From Candidatus Rifleibacteriota bacterium (GTDB taxonomy: Bacteria > Muiribacteriota > Ozemobacteria > Ozemobacterales > Ozemobacteraceae), in NCBI GenBank assembly GCA_024710355.1, contig JANJUX010000007.1:1-64000 (forward strand): 64,000 nucleotides of DNA. The letters are read 5' to 3'. The position numbers and the translations under genes were made by a program. Positions within the stretch are counted from its first letter, which is position 1. The number at the start of each line of letters is the position of its first letter. Shown in pieces: positions 16,350 to 26,372 of the stretch. The notes under the pieces are model-generated. The model saw only the letters and a list, made by a program, of their open reading frames with translations. It made no database searches and had not been told where the DNA came from.

Positions 16350-16366
16350 TCGAAAAACCTTAGAAT
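16338..16366 (+). promoter_or_regulatory. Sigma70-type promoter of the giant secreted protein gene
   Basis: TTTACA (16338-16343), 17-base spacer, TAGAAT (16361-16366). Predicted start near 16373, leaving a leader of about 44 bases. Back to back with the TGS-kinase promoter. Confidence 0.7.
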
Positions 16367-16416
16367 TAAAGCAGAAAAGGGTACATAAATTTGTTGGGTT
16401 TACATGGGGCAGGTGC

Positions 16417-19400
16417 ATGAACGTGCCTTCAAGAGTGTTGTTTGCCGAAATTACAGGTCCAGCCTGCTGGCTCTGTGGTTTTGTTAATAGATCGATCAGG
16501 ACGATCGCTGTGCTGGCGATCGTTTTTTTTGTCAGCGTTGTTCCGGCTCTGGCAATCAACGCCCCCACCATCACTCATGTCGCCGGCATTGCGGTTGTCC
16601 CCGAAACAATCATGTATTCAAACCAGGCCGCCTTTCAGGTAAAAGGCAACGCCGAGGCCGGTACTACCGTAACTCTCTACCGCGGCACCACGCTCTTGAC
16701 AACCACCACCACCCCCGGCACCGGATTCTGGGTAATCGACCTGACCGGTCAGCCACAGGGCAGTTTCAACTTTACCGCAACCGCCTATGACACCATGTTC
16801 ACCAGTGAGCCCAGCGTCGCCGTGCCGGTCATTGTCGACTGGACACCACCAAGCCTGAATACCCGTTATGGTAACTCAGGCTGCCGATCTGACGATAAAT
16901 ATCAGTGTACTATCGGTCTTGTTTATGCGACGGTTTCCGATACCGGTTCCAAACCGGATTTTGCAACTGTCGATTACAAGGTTGATTACGCTCCGATGCC
17001 CACAACAGGTGACCCTGACAGCGTAACGGTGTCGACCTGGTATCCTGTCGCCGGAACCATATCTCACGACGGTACCGGTCAGATCAACTTTTATCCTGAT
17101 ACCACCGGTTGGAACAACATTCGTCAGCCGTTCAGGCAGATAAGGCTCTGGGCGACGATTGCCGATAAGGCCGGTAACGTTGCCGCCCAGACAAAAACTT
17201 TTTACCTGCACACCACCAGACCTGACCCGCCCACTATTCTGAAAATCTGGGACCCCGGCCACAACGTCTTTACCGGTTCTGGTGAAACTGCCGCTAACGT
17301 GCCCGATGGCAGCGGTTTTGTAAACTACTACCCCGGGATGACTGTCGTTAATAACCCGATCAAGATCAAGGGTAAACTGAACGCCTGGAACGAAGAGAAC
17401 AAAGGCTGGTATGCCTGTCATATCGGCGAAGAAGTTTACACCCGCAGAGCACTTAATATTATCAATCAAGCAAACGGTGAGTTTTTGCTTGAATATCCCG
17501 GTCTGGTTTTTCCACAGGGGCCTATCACGCTCGATGTTCGTGGCCGCGACAGCGCTGACTGTCTTGGTAGAAACCCGACAAATCTGTCTATCGTTACTCA
17601 GTTTGGTACTCCCTACCCGCGTGTCTCATGCTCTCCCGGCGGTGAACCGGCGATAATTGGTTCGCGTTTATGGCCAAGTTTTACGGGGAAAGTAAAAAAA
17701 ATGCCGGCGAACCAGACTGTTCAGATCGGGTGGGGCGACTATAACTACACCTACTGGAAGCCGCAGCTAAGTCAGGAAATTTTGCCGCAGGGGCAGGCAA
17801 AGCTGAATAACGTTGGTGCTTATGACGCCGGGGATGTCTTTTTTGACGCCGATGACGACGGGCTATACACTGTTGGCGAAGAATTTTTTGATATGCCTGC
17901 AGCAACAAGCGACGGCGAATCTTTTACTCTCGTAAATTTTCGTAATCTGGAATATAACCGAAATTCGACCTCCTATCTGGGTATTCTGGTTCGCAATAAC
18001 TACGGCAAATCGGCTGCCGAACGTGTCATGCGCGCCCACAACAATGAGTCTTATCCACCCCTGCTTAAATCTCTGACTCTTTCGCCTGCGCATACAAGCA
18101 ACTTTAGAAACACTGCATTGAAACCAACTTTGATGACTCTGAAAGCGCAGACATGGGGTGGTGACTACAACGGGGCATGGTCCTGGAGCGGTCATTACGT
18201 TCTAGACTACCCCAATTCTTACGTGACTATGACCAATGGCCAGGGAACCAACGTTCCTCTTCCGGTTCCCACCTGGGCAGACTTGACCAAGCTCGCCTTT
18301 CAAGGGATAGTCGACCTTTCTTCTGTATCTTTGCCTGAAGGAACCTACACCATTAATGCCAGGCTTCAGGATAAACTCACTCTGGTAACAGAAGACAGCA
18401 GCAACTGGTTCAAGATTGATAACACAGCGCCGACGGCAACAGAACAGGTGCCGGCAGATAACGAAGATTCGAACAGTTATACCAGCTTCAGTGCCAAAAT
18501 CGTTGACCCGACCCTCGCCGACGGTAGCGCCGGTTCAGGTTCCAATATCGATGTGGCAAAGCCACAGTTATGGCCTTATAAACAGCTTACTGGCGCAAAG
18601 GTTGTCACCAATAACGTTCAGGAATGGAATTTTGACCTGCTCGGGGGCGACCTCAAACCTTACGATTCCAAGGCCGGGTTAATGTCTGTGGGAAGTTCCG
18701 TTGAAATCTGGTTGCAGGATGGCAGCAGCTGGAATCCGGTTCCGGCATCGGGCACTATAGTTACCGTTTTTGGGGATGGCCGAATAAGGGTTCGAAGAAC
18801 GGCTGGCAACTACACCAAAAATTTAGCCTATGCAATTATGCTGCCAGTGCCGTTTTTTACCTCTAATAACGGTATCGACAAGGTTGGTGCGGTTCCGATC
18901 AGTATGATTACAGCCGACGGAACCTACCTTACCAAAGTAGTTACCCGTGACAGATCTGACAATACTGGTGCCTTTTTCGCTACTACCAGTAATCTTGAGA
19001 TTGCTTTCGGTCCGATTTCTTTTTCTTTGAATCAGCCATTTCTCTTTGCCGGCCTTGTGCCAAGCGATGTTGCAACCTTTACAACCTCTTCGGTTACCAC
19101 TCGAAAAGGCAATTATGTTAAAGATGGTCAGCCATTATCGCTAGTGCAGACACCAAATATTTTAACAATGCTGGTTCCCCCTGATGCAAACGGCATTCCC
19201 GGTGACGGCCATCAGGTAAGATTCGGCCAGAATGGAGCTTCGGCCGGAGTTGGTCAGGCATGTTTCGGCGTTAATGTGCTTACCAAAACCGCAGGCTCAC
19301 TGTCTGTGTTCGGTGTAATCGGCCTGGCATCAGGCTCAAGCCCGGTTGTCCCCATATACCTTATCGATACTTTTACCGCTGCACCGGTTGTTAACAATAT

Positions 19401-22400
19401 TGAGATTACCGCTGCCAATCCGACGCCGATGGCCCAGATTGCTACAGGTTTTCTTGGTCGTGCGCCAAGAAATGTTCCTGACGGTTCACTCGCGACCTGT
19501 ACTACCAATTTTGGGGTTCTGTTAACCGACGATGCGCCTGCTCTTGCCGGCAATCAGGCCGCTGCGCTCAATGGTTCCGCTACGGTCAGACTGTCTTCTG
19601 ATGTTAAAGGTACCGCGACCGTTGCTGTATCGATGGGTGGCAGAACCACCAATGCGGCTGTGACGTTTGTTGACAAATATCCACCGCCAGCACCGCTCGG
19701 TCTGACTTTGACCCCACAGTATTCAAACACCGGCGCATCGGTTTTAACCTGGAGTCCTAGTATCGACAAGGGTGGTGCCGGCACCTCGTTATATACCATC
19801 GAAAGATCTGTTTACACGGGTTCATGGTCTGCATACACCGTGATCGGAACTTCGGCCACCAATTCTTACCTTATTTCTGGCCTGACCGATGGGCAATACC
19901 GTTTTCGCGTCAAGGCTCACGACGCCGATGGCAACATTGGCGCATATTCAATTGCCTCGCCGAATTTTTATGTCGATACGGTCGCGCCACCGGCAGTGCC
20001 CTGCTCAGATATTGGCGCCGGTAACAACGACCCGGATGAGCTTTTTTCCTATGACCCGAACATCTATTTTTATTACACCGCCACCGACGACCGCAGCGGC
20101 GTGGGAGAAATACAGGTGCAGGTATCTATATCTCCAGACATAACCGGTCTGGTGGAAGAGCCATGGGTGGCTGCAGGGGCCTATTACCTGTTTCAGGATG
20201 GTCAGGGCTTCAGAGACTATTACGCACGCGTCAGAGTTAAAGACCGTGCCGGTAACGTCGGTAACTGGGGTGCCTGGTCAAACGGCATCTCGGTAATTAT
20301 GTCAGGGGCGACCTCACCGCCAAATGCCCCGACCATAACTAAAATTTCCGGAAAAAATGCCGTGCCAGGTGTGCCTTTGCCGCTGAATATAACGACTGGT
20401 ATCGCAATCGAGGGCTTGTCTGAGTCTTCAAACCTCATAATGGTCTATATTGACGGCGTTTATAAGGGCTCCGTAATATCTAACGGTGCCGGCTCGTTCA
20501 TTTCGAGCAGCAGCATGTCGGCCGGCAGCCACAAAGTTAAGGTTAAAGCCCACAACGGCTTTGCCGAGAGCGCCTTTTCGAATGAAATCACGGTTGTCAT
20601 CGACACGACGCTGCCGACCATTACCCGCAAAACCTACGACGTTCACGCTTATGAAAGACAGCAGATATACGTCGGCACAACGACTGCCAGCGATCATCGT
20701 ATCGCGACAATTGACTTTCTGCTTGGCGACGCTGGCGGCTCCGGGGTGGACATCAACTCTGCCATGGCTTCTTTGACCGATATCGACAACTCCGGTAATG
20801 TTCTTGCCACCATAACCACGACCCTCGAAATAATTTCGGCCGACCGGGTGCGTATTGTGCCGCCCTCAGCCTGGGATGTCTGCCTCACAGAAAAGCATCG
20901 TTACCGTCTCAAATACCAGGTAAGTGATCTTGCCGGCAATACCAGAACCGGAACCTTTGACTTTGTCGTCGATAACACTAAACCCGGTCTGGCAGCAGGT
21001 GTCCCCAGCCCAACCGTGCCTGAAGACTGCAACGTTAAAGAACTTTATGTTTATAATCTCGAGCAGTATCCGACCGGTTATCCGCCAGAAAGCGCTCTGG
21101 TTCCCTTCAAATGGAACGTTGCCTCGAACGGTTACATGATTGACCCAACTTTTAATGATCTGACACTCATTGATAAGAGCACAAATCCCCCGAGCCTGCT
21201 TTTTAATACGATCGGATTTTTTGGTTGCCTGCACACGGCAGATCCTTCGGGGCCTGCTGCCGAAGCCGGCCGTGATGCCAAGTCATCTGGGTTTCATCTG
21301 GCATGGGGCTACAGCTCAGATATTTTCAGTGCTCTCGGCCGCACCAATGCTTTTCTTTTAAGATTCAGAACCCTGGTAAACGGAACAACCTATTACACCC
21401 TTGTCGACCAGGACCACGCCATCTGTCGAAATAATTACAGAGTTTACCTGACGGTCAATTCGGCAAACCCGGCTCCCAGTCCGCCTATTTCTGCTACTTT
21501 TAAAAATGCTGCCAATCCGGCTGCTGCGCCTTACCCAACCTGGAGTAGAGATTCACTCTTTCCGGGCGGCGGCAGCACGGCCCATAACCGTGTCACTATC
21601 GTGACAGACAACCCGAACCCTTTGCTGGTAACTGTGTCTATTCCAACCGAAAACTTCCCGCAGACGGTAGAAATTTTCAATGGCTCGACAATTTATGCGT
21701 CTGCGGTGGTTTCGGCAAACAATGCCACAGCCACTCTTACTATCGATCACCCTTCAAGCTCAGGTATTCTGCAGTTTCAGATCCGCTCCTTTGCCAATGG
21801 TTACTACTCAACCCCTCTGCCAAGCTTTGTTAATTATGTTTATTATCGCTGGGTCAAAAACGATTTTACTGCGCCGAGATCATTCGATGTCTACCCGACC
21901 GAGACTTTTTACAACGCGCTGACAGATGCCGATGCCAGACCTTTCCCTTTGCAGTTCTCTGCCAAAGCAGAAGATACGGCCGATGGCACTGTTGATTCAT
22001 ATATTGAAATCAACAATTCGGTGATTTCGATGGTTAACTCGGTCGGAACGGCCATGCCTGGTGCGCTGACCCGCGACTACGACGTTACCAACGACCTTTA
22101 TGGCTATCGTTATCTTTTGAGTTCGGTACCGACTACCGAAGGTACCTATTTTTACAAAATGTACCTGCCTGATGCCTCGCGTCACAACTTCAATGCCGTT
22201 ACCGAGATGTATCCATTCAAGCTTGACAAGACGCCGCCAACCGCTTCTCAGGTCAACCCTTCTGATGGCTCGACAACCAACTCGCTGCCAAGCTTCAATG
22301 CCAAGGTTGCTGACCCGAACCTTGCCGACGGAACACCTGGCAGCGGCCCTAACATGGATCCTTCACGGCCTCAGGTTTTTCCTTTTAAAAGCCTGGGCTC

Positions 22401-25400
22401 TGCGGCAGCAGCGGCGGCTACCAGCCTCACGGCAACGGTTTATGGTATCGATACCAAAGCCACTGACCACGTCGATAAGGTTATCCCCCTCAACACAGCT
22501 GTAAAATTCGCCAAAGCGCTTGCGGGCGGAAAATACGAATTTCCGTCAGTTTCAGGCACAGTCACTGCTAACGGCTCGCCGGCCGATAAAATCACTGCAA
22601 CGGTAACTTCAGGCTCTCTTACGGTTGGCGCGACTTATGCCATAGTTTATGAAATTCCGAATTTCCCGAGCAATGACGGAATCGACCGCATTGCCGCCGT
22701 GCCGATTCAGCCGGCAATCAAGGGCGGCTCATATCTGGTCTTTCTTAAACTCATGGATAATTCCCTTAACAAAGGCTCGTATTCGTCATCAAGCAGTATT
22801 TATGAGGCTGCTTACGGGCCATTTACCCTTACGCCATCGAGAACCTCACTTTATGCCGGTTTATACCCAGCCCATACGGCCAATTATGTTTCTTCACCGA
22901 TTCTGACCACCGAAGGCAACCCGATCATGTCAGGCACTGAAGTAACAGTGCTTACCAACCGCGGTTCTTTTACTCCTGCCGATTCGAACGGTATTCCGGG
23001 AGATGGTCATCAGGTTAAGGCCAACGCATCTGGGGCACTGGTTTTCGGCCTGCAGGCAACGGGGCTTAATCTGGGCCTTGCCAATGTCAGAGGGGTTCTT
23101 GGTCTGGCCAGCGGCACCGATACTTCGGTCAACTTTATCCAGATCCCGGCATTCTCAGTCAGTTGTTCGGCAGAAGAACTGATAATTGCGCCCGCAACGC
23201 CGAACCCTTCGACAACCTTTACTACGAGCCCGATTGGCAATGCCGGTGATCTGGTTCCGAATGGCACGTCGGTTAATGTTTTCAACGATCTTGGCATTCT
23301 TTCGCCGGCCGACGGTTATCCGCTTGTTGCCGGTTATCAGGCCAAAACCACTTCAGGAATTGGCACGTTCGCCATTTCTTCGGTTAATGCCGGTTTAGCC
23401 AGCGTTACTCTTGAGGTGGGTGGCAGATACGTTTACAAGACTATCAATTTTGTCGACCGTTATCCGCCGAATGCGCCCGGCACACCTTCTCTTGACAATG
23501 TTCTGAATAATAACGGCGTTTTCAACCTTATCTGGGTTGCACCCACCGACCCGGCCAACTCAGGCATTGCGGCTTACGGTATTGAAAGAAGCCTGAATGC
23601 CGGGCCTTATGTCCACCTTGCCACGTCAACAACCTCCGGTTACATTACCTCCGGTTTGCCTCAGGGCAAATACACGTTCAGAGTCAGAGCGGTTGATGGC
23701 GCCGGTAACGTTGGTGACTACAGCGGTGCCACTGTAGTGGCCGAAGTAGATACCACGCCTCCTCTCGGGTCAATTATTATAAACGCGGGTGCTGCGCGAA
23801 CGAAAAATCCGGTCGCCAGTCTTACCCTCTCTGCTTCAGACCTTAAAGGCGTTGCTGATATGAGCTTCAGCAATGATGGCATTACCTGGAGTGGTTGGGT
23901 ACCGTATGCCACTTCAATAAGCTGGACACTTACCCCGGGCGATGAGTTCAAGATTGTTTACGCCCGTTTCCGCGACACGGTTGGCAATATCGGTGTCTAC
24001 TCTGACGATATTCTTTTCGATACCACCGGCCCCGTCGGAACAGTTGCCGTTGCACCTTCGCCTTACAGCAACCTGACAACTCTTGACGTTACCTTTACCG
24101 TTTCTGACGCCAGCCAGGTGCCAACCATGCAGTTGTCTTACGACGGTGGTGCTTACGCGTCGGTCGCCTACGCCAACTATATTGGCTGGGCGGTTGCCAC
24201 AACTTTTGCCACGCACACGGTCAGGGTCAAATTTCTTGACGAACTGGGCAATATTTCTGCAATTTATTCAGCGGCAACTTGTGTTGACACACAGGTCCCT
24301 TCGACTGTAACAGTGACCGACGACGGCGATTACTCGCCATATCTCGACAAGCTGCATGCAAGCTGGACAGCGAGTATCGACCCGCAATCCGGCCTGAGCC
24401 ACTACCTGGTAAAAGTTGGTAAAACCGCCGGCGCGCAAGACGTTGTTGCCGAAACCAATGTCGGTAACGTTCTCGGAATAACCTTCGGGCCGATGCCGCT
24501 CGATATTACCGGCGCCACCATGTATTATTTTACGGTTACAGCAGTTGACCGTGCCGGCAACAAATCGGCAGTCGCCTATTCAAATGGTATCAAGGGGGGC
24601 GATCCGACGCCGCCGGCTGCGGTTCTTGTTTCTGATGCGGGTGCTTTTACTGCCAGCAATAACACGCTGGTCGCCACCTGGACAGCAAGCTCTGACCCTG
24701 ATTCAGGCATTGCCCGTTACGAAGTTTCGGTCGGCACGACATCTGGTGGCACCAACATTCTGAACTGGACAAACGTTGGCCTGGCACAGACCTACACAGC
24801 GACAGGCCTGCCCCTGGTTCACAACACCAAATACTTTATCAATGTGCGCATTTATAACGGCGGCGGCACTTACACCATATCGTCGAGCGACGGCATAACA
24901 GTCGATACGGTTGCTCCAGTTCTGCCGGTTCCGGCGATGATAACCGAACCCGCCTACACCTCCGGAACAGTGAATATCGTCTCGTGCAATACAGTTTCAG
25001 ACCCAGTTTCTGGCGGTGTGACCTACTATTTTGAATGCTCCACTTCGTCGGCCTTCAGCACGATCTTTGCCAATTCCGGCTGGATAACCTCTACAACTCA
25101 CACTTTTGCCGGTCTGGCCCATGAGCAGACTTATTACTTCAGGGTTCGTGCCCGCGATGCGGTTTTAAACACAAGTGCTTTTTCGTCTGCTGTCAGCTCA
25201 ATCCAGGACTCTGATGCGCCTACTGCAACGGGCTATACTGATAACGTGGCACTTAACAATGATCCAGACCATGTGTGGTCGCGCGACGCCGTTGTGTCAT
25301 TCGCCGCCATCGGTCTGTCTGACAATGGCGATTCTGGCGTCAAAAATGTTCTGATCGAGATTTCCAATATCAGCAATTTTTCGAGCATTCTTCACACCGG

Positions 25401-26361
25401 CTGGACCGGCAACACTACCGGGGCATACACCTATACGGTTCCGTCGGCAGTTGACGGAAATGTTATCTATGCCCGCGCCAAATACGAAGACATTGCCGGC
25501 AACCTTTCGGCCGCATGGCAGACTACTGACGGTATAACGCTTGATCTGGCCGATCCTTCTGCAGGCGCCACAACCGATCTGGTTGCCGGCAATAATGACC
25601 CCGACCATAATGTATCATCAAATTCCTGGATCTACTTCGGTTTCAGTCATAACGACGCGGTCTCCGGCGTTGCTGATGTGCACATTCAGGTCGCTTCAGA
25701 TATTGGTTTTACTCAGATTGCAACCAGCACACTGCTGGGCAGTGCTGTCACTTCGTATCTTTACAAATTGGGTGAAGATGGCAAGACCTACTATGCCCGC
25801 ATCAGAGTTCGCGACAGATCTGGCCGATACAGTGATGGCACCCTGGCTTTCAGTCCGGCAGCCAATTTCGGAGCCCGCTCTGACGGGATCAGGGTCGATC
25901 TGACACCACCTTCGCCGCTCGACGCATCTTTTTACATCAATAAAAAAGCTGGCGTTTATCTCGGCGAATCGACGACGGCAACATCGGTCGTTTATCTGAC
26001 CTTTACGGTTTCTGACCCGAGCGGCATTGCAAAAGTCGAAATCAGTAACAGTGGCACTGCTTCGTCAACTATCAACAACCCGTCACTTGATCCGGCGTCA
26101 TATTCCTGGACACTCCACCCAACTCCTGGATTTAAAACCATTTATGTAATTTTTACTGATGGTCTGGGGCACGCATCGCCGCCGTCACAGCAGACAATCG
26201 AATTCAGACCTTCTTACAAGGTTTTCATCGGAACCCGCGATGATAGAAGTTATCCAACCGATACATACGAAGAATATTACGGTCAGAATAAATACGGTGC
26301 ACCAAGAAAAGATGCTAACGCACCAAACCAGGGCTCATCATTGCGCCTGGTTAAACCCTGA
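16417..26361 (+). CDS. Giant secreted multi-domain Ig/fibronectin type III-like surface protein
   Basis: 3314 residues. A Sec signal is at about 29-46 (IAVLAIVFFVSVVPALA), unusually preceded by 28 residues; the GTG at 16435 is an alternative start. The rest is a string of beta-sandwich modules (bacterial Ig-like 'DTTPP' and FN3 'YRFRVKAHDADGNIG' types). A long block is duplicated: residues about 669-1190 and 1939-2450 both contain NSYTSF/NSLPSF, 'DPxLADG', 'NGIPGDGHQV' and then 'VDxYPPxAP' FN3 units. The C-terminus (YGAPRKDANAPNQGSSLRL) has no sortase or type IX signal. A perfect hairpin followed by T8 lies in codons 29-38. Next to a pseudopilin locus, it is a plausible secretion substrate or adhesin; that is inference. 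Confidence 0.88.
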   Translation: MNVPSRVLFAEITGPACWLCGFVNRSIRTIAVLAIVFFVSVVPALAINAPTITHVAGIAVVPETIMYSNQAAFQVKGNAEAGTTVTLYRGTTLLTTTTTPGTGFWVIDLTGQPQGSFNFTATAYDTMFTSEPSVAVPVIVDWTPPSLNTRYGNSGCRSDDKYQCTIGLVYATVSDTGSKPDFATVDYKVDYAPMPTTGDPDSVTVSTWYPVAGTISHDGTGQINFYPDTTGWNNIRQPFRQIRLWATIADKAGNVAAQTKTFYLHTTRPDPPTILKIWDPGHNVFTGSGETAANVPDGSGFVNYYPGMTVVNNPIKIKGKLNAWNEENKGWYACHIGEEVYTRRALNIINQANGEFLLEYPGLVFPQGPITLDVRGRDSADCLGRNPTNLSIVTQFGTPYPRVSCSPGGEPAIIGSRLWPSFTGKVKKMPANQTVQIGWGDYNYTYWKPQLSQEILPQGQAKLNNVGAYDAGDVFFDADDDGLYTVGEEFFDMPAATSDGESFTLVNFRNLEYNRNSTSYLGILVRNNYGKSAAERVMRAHNNESYPPLLKSLTLSPAHTSNFRNTALKPTLMTLKAQTWGGDYNGAWSWSGHYVLDYPNSYVTMTNGQGTNVPLPVPTWADLTKLAFQGIVDLSSVSLPEGTYTINARLQDKLTLVTEDSSNWFKIDNTAPTATEQVPADNEDSNSYTSFSAKIVDPTLADGSAGSGSNIDVAKPQLWPYKQLTGAKVVTNNVQEWNFDLLGGDLKPYDSKAGLMSVGSSVEIWLQDGSSWNPVPASGTIVTVFGDGRIRVRRTAGNYTKNLAYAIMLPVPFFTSNNGIDKVGAVPISMITADGTYLTKVVTRDRSDNTGAFFATTSNLEIAFGPISFSLNQPFLFAGLVPSDVATFTTSSVTTRKGNYVKDGQPLSLVQTPNILTMLVPPDANGIPGDGHQVRFGQNGASAGVGQACFGVNVLTKTAGSLSVFGVIGLASGSSPVVPIYLIDTFTAAPVVNNIEITAANPTPMAQIATGFLGRAPRNVPDGSLATCTTNFGVLLTDDAPALAGNQAAALNGSATVRLSSDVKGTATVAVSMGGRTTNAAVTFVDKYPPPAPLGLTLTPQYSNTGASVLTWSPSIDKGGAGTSLYTIERSVYTGSWSAYTVIGTSATNSYLISGLTDGQYRFRVKAHDADGNIGAYSIASPNFYVDTVAPPAVPCSDIGAGNNDPDELFSYDPNIYFYYTATDDRSGVGEIQVQVSISPDITGLVEEPWVAAGAYYLFQDGQGFRDYYARVRVKDRAGNVGNWGAWSNGISVIMSGATSPPNAPTITKISGKNAVPGVPLPLNITTGIAIEGLSESSNLIMVYIDGVYKGSVISNGAGSFISSSSMSAGSHKVKVKAHNGFAESAFSNEITVVIDTTLPTITRKTYDVHAYERQQIYVGTTTASDHRIATIDFLLGDAGGSGVDINSAMASLTDIDNSGNVLATITTTLEIISADRVRIVPPSAWDVCLTEKHRYRLKYQVSDLAGNTRTGTFDFVVDNTKPGLAAGVPSPTVPEDCNVKELYVYNLEQYPTGYPPESALVPFKWNVASNGYMIDPTFNDLTLIDKSTNPPSLLFNTIGFFGCLHTADPSGPAAEAGRDAKSSGFHLAWGYSSDIFSALGRTNAFLLRFRTLVNGTTYYTLVDQDHAICRNNYRVYLTVNSANPAPSPPISATFKNAANPAAAPYPTWSRDSLFPGGGSTAHNRVTIVTDNPNPLLVTVSIPTENFPQTVEIFNGSTIYASAVVSANNATATLTIDHPSSSGILQFQIRSFANGYYSTPLPSFVNYVYYRWVKNDFTAPRSFDVYPTETFYNALTDADARPFPLQFSAKAEDTADGTVDSYIEINNSVISMVNSVGTAMPGALTRDYDVTNDLYGYRYLLSSVPTTEGTYFYKMYLPDASRHNFNAVTEMYPFKLDKTPPTASQVNPSDGSTTNSLPSFNAKVADPNLADGTPGSGPNMDPSRPQVFPFKSLGSAAAAAATSLTATVYGIDTKATDHVDKVIPLNTAVKFAKALAGGKYEFPSVSGTVTANGSPADKITATVTSGSLTVGATYAIVYEIPNFPSNDGIDRIAAVPIQPAIKGGSYLVFLKLMDNSLNKGSYSSSSSIYEAAYGPFTLTPSRTSLYAGLYPAHTANYVSSPILTTEGNPIMSGTEVTVLTNRGSFTPADSNGIPGDGHQVKANASGALVFGLQATGLNLGLANVRGVLGLASGTDTSVNFIQIPAFSVSCSAEELIIAPATPNPSTTFTTSPIGNAGDLVPNGTSVNVFNDLGILSPADGYPLVAGYQAKTTSGIGTFAISSVNAGLASVTLEVGGRYVYKTINFVDRYPPNAPGTPSLDNVLNNNGVFNLIWVAPTDPANSGIAAYGIERSLNAGPYVHLATSTTSGYITSGLPQGKYTFRVRAVDGAGNVGDYSGATVVAEVDTTPPLGSIIINAGAARTKNPVASLTLSASDLKGVADMSFSNDGITWSGWVPYATSISWTLTPGDEFKIVYARFRDTVGNIGVYSDDILFDTTGPVGTVAVAPSPYSNLTTLDVTFTVSDASQVPTMQLSYDGGAYASVAYANYIGWAVATTFATHTVRVKFLDELGNISAIYSAATCVDTQVPSTVTVTDDGDYSPYLDKLHASWTASIDPQSGLSHYLVKVGKTAGAQDVVAETNVGNVLGITFGPMPLDITGATMYYFTVTAVDRAGNKSAVAYSNGIKGGDPTPPAAVLVSDAGAFTASNNTLVATWTASSDPDSGIARYEVSVGTTSGGTNILNWTNVGLAQTYTATGLPLVHNTKYFINVRIYNGGGTYTISSSDGITVDTVAPVLPVPAMITEPAYTSGTVNIVSCNTVSDPVSGGVTYYFECSTSSAFSTIFANSGWITSTTHTFAGLAHEQTYYFRVRARDAVLNTSAFSSAVSSIQDSDAPTATGYTDNVALNNDPDHVWSRDAVVSFAAIGLSDNGDSGVKNVLIEISNISNFSSILHTGWTGNTTGAYTYTVPSAVDGNVIYARAKYEDIAGNLSAAWQTTDGITLDLADPSAGATTDLVAGNNDPDHNVSSNSWIYFGFSHNDAVSGVADVHIQVASDIGFTQIATSTLLGSAVTSYLYKLGEDGKTYYARIRVRDRSGRYSDGTLAFSPAANFGARSDGIRVDLTPPSPLDASFYINKKAGVYLGESTTATSVVYLTFTVSDPSGIAKVEISNSGTASSTINNPSLDPASYSWTLHPTPGFKTIYVIFTDGLGHASPPSQQTIEFRPSYKVFIGTRDDRSYPTDTYEEYYGQNKYGAPRKDANAPNQGSSLRLVKP
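16501..16530 (+). other. Terminator-like hairpin inside the signal-peptide coding region
   Basis: ACGATCGC (16501-16508), 7-base loop, GCGATCGT (16516-16523) followed by a run of eight T. It is indistinguishable from an intrinsic terminator but is translated through as part of codons 29-38 of the giant gene. It could couple transcription to translation, or be a chance product of hydrophobic codons. Confidence 0.55.
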
Positions 26362-26372
26362 TCAATATTGCC

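Noticed and set aside
16303..16500. Cyclic-di-GMP (GEMM) or molybdenum-cofactor riboswitch before the giant gene
   Set aside because: The conserved core sequences of neither class are present; only simple hairpins are visible.
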